From Chloroflexota bacterium (lineage in GTDB: Bacteria > Chloroflexota > UBA6077), in assembly GCA_021786215.1 (NCBI GenBank), contig JAJYNT010000450.1, positions 1 to 6,600 of the forward strand: a stretch of 6,600 nucleotides of DNA, in the 5' to 3' direction. The notes below the pieces were generated by a model, which made no database searches, had not been told where the DNA came from, and worked only from the letters and a program-made list of their open reading frames with translations. Position 1 is the first letter of the stretch. The number at the start of each line of letters is the position of its first letter. Positions 6,509 through 6,600 of the stretch are shown piece after piece. The position numbers and the translations under genes were made by a program.

Positions 6509-6598
6509 GTAGGAGCTGGCTCCTGCCAGCGATACCATAGGCGAGAGGCTACCGAACCTCCGTCACCAGCTCTGTCGCCAGCGGGAGCTGGCTCCTAC
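6509..6598. repeat. Inverted pair of GTAG-headed REP-like palindromes (pair 2)
   Basis: Copy A on the plus strand is GTAG-GA-GCTGGC-TCCT-GCCAGC-GA (6509-6532). Copy B on the minus strand is GTAG-GA-GCCAGC-TCCC-GCTGGC-GA (6598-6575). Both have the same head, spacer and 6-bp stem length, but the stem bases at two positions are exchanged on both sides, so pairing is preserved. The copies face each other across 42 bases. The element may continue beyond the window's right edge. It shares the GTAG head, but not the stem sequence, with pair 1. Confidence 0.7.
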
Positions 6599-6600
6599 AC

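Larger units (their letters stand above)
6257..6600. other. Non-coding region upstream of trpS
   Basis: These 344 bases contain no ORF with recognisable protein character. From right to left they hold palindrome pair 2, about 110 bases with no structure I can name (6397-6508), palindrome pair 1, and a short segment with a possible trpS -10 box (TACAAT, 6288-6283). The only long open frame is the Arg/Pro-rich upstream extension of trpS, judged spurious. No tRNA, T-box or CRISPR repeat is seen. Confidence 0.65.

Noticed and set aside
6257..6538. 94-residue N-terminal extension of TrpRS
   Set aside because: Family length and N-terminal motif place the start at 6256 (or 6250). The extension is Arg/Pro/Ser-rich and is translated from REP-like palindromes.
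6319..6598. CRISPR array
   Set aside because: The repeats occur as two inverted pairs of different sequence, with no regular direct repeats or spacers and no cas genes.
6257..6600. T-box or other tRNA-sensing leader upstream of trpS
   Set aside because: No recognisable T-box bulge or antiterminator sequence, and no terminator with a T-tract before the start; the hairpins present are GTAG-headed palindromes.

Overview
The window is about 60% G+C by eye and gene-dense. It looks like chromosomal DNA from a Chloroflexota-type bacterium or another member of the Terrabacteria. The indications are an RNase Y of full length (absent from E. coli), its C-terminus (…AVDYAK) and the TrpRS N-terminus, which resemble Dehalococcoidia/Chloroflexota homologues as I remember them, and frequent GTG/TTG starts. 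This placement is recall, not a search result.

Layout. Positions 1-1955 (+) hold the end of an operon for surface glycan synthesis: a 5'-truncated NDP-sugar epimerase/dehydratase (CapD/FlaA1-like), then a membrane sugar-1-phosphate transferase of the MraY/WecA superfamily. Positions 2030-6256 (-) hold four genes, read from right to left: tryptophanyl-tRNA synthetase (trpS), an Rrf2-family Fe-S-type regulator, RNase Y (rny) and a PHP-domain phosphoesterase of the RNase AM/YciV type. The two blocks converge on a 74-bp gap that is almost filled by nested palindromes. Positions 6257-6600, upstream of trpS, contain no convincing gene. They hold two pairs of inverted REP-like palindromes, each headed by GTAG.

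How the genes work together. The left pair would make a nucleotide sugar and load a sugar phosphate onto undecaprenyl phosphate, the first membrane step of a glycan pathway. On the right, RNase Y (initiating mRNA decay) and an RNase AM-like 5'-3' exonuclease/pAp phosphatase are neighbours, which suggests an RNA-processing pair, although a hairpin terminator lies between them. The Rrf2 gene has a -10 box inside a near-palindrome that could be its own operator. rny has a near-consensus sigma-70 promoter.

I see no phage, CRISPR, defence or biosynthetic system. The most unusual points are the loss of normally conserved catalytic residues in the MraY/WecA-like enzyme, the paired GTAG palindromes with compensatory stem changes, and the symmetric elements around the Rrf2 and rny promoters.
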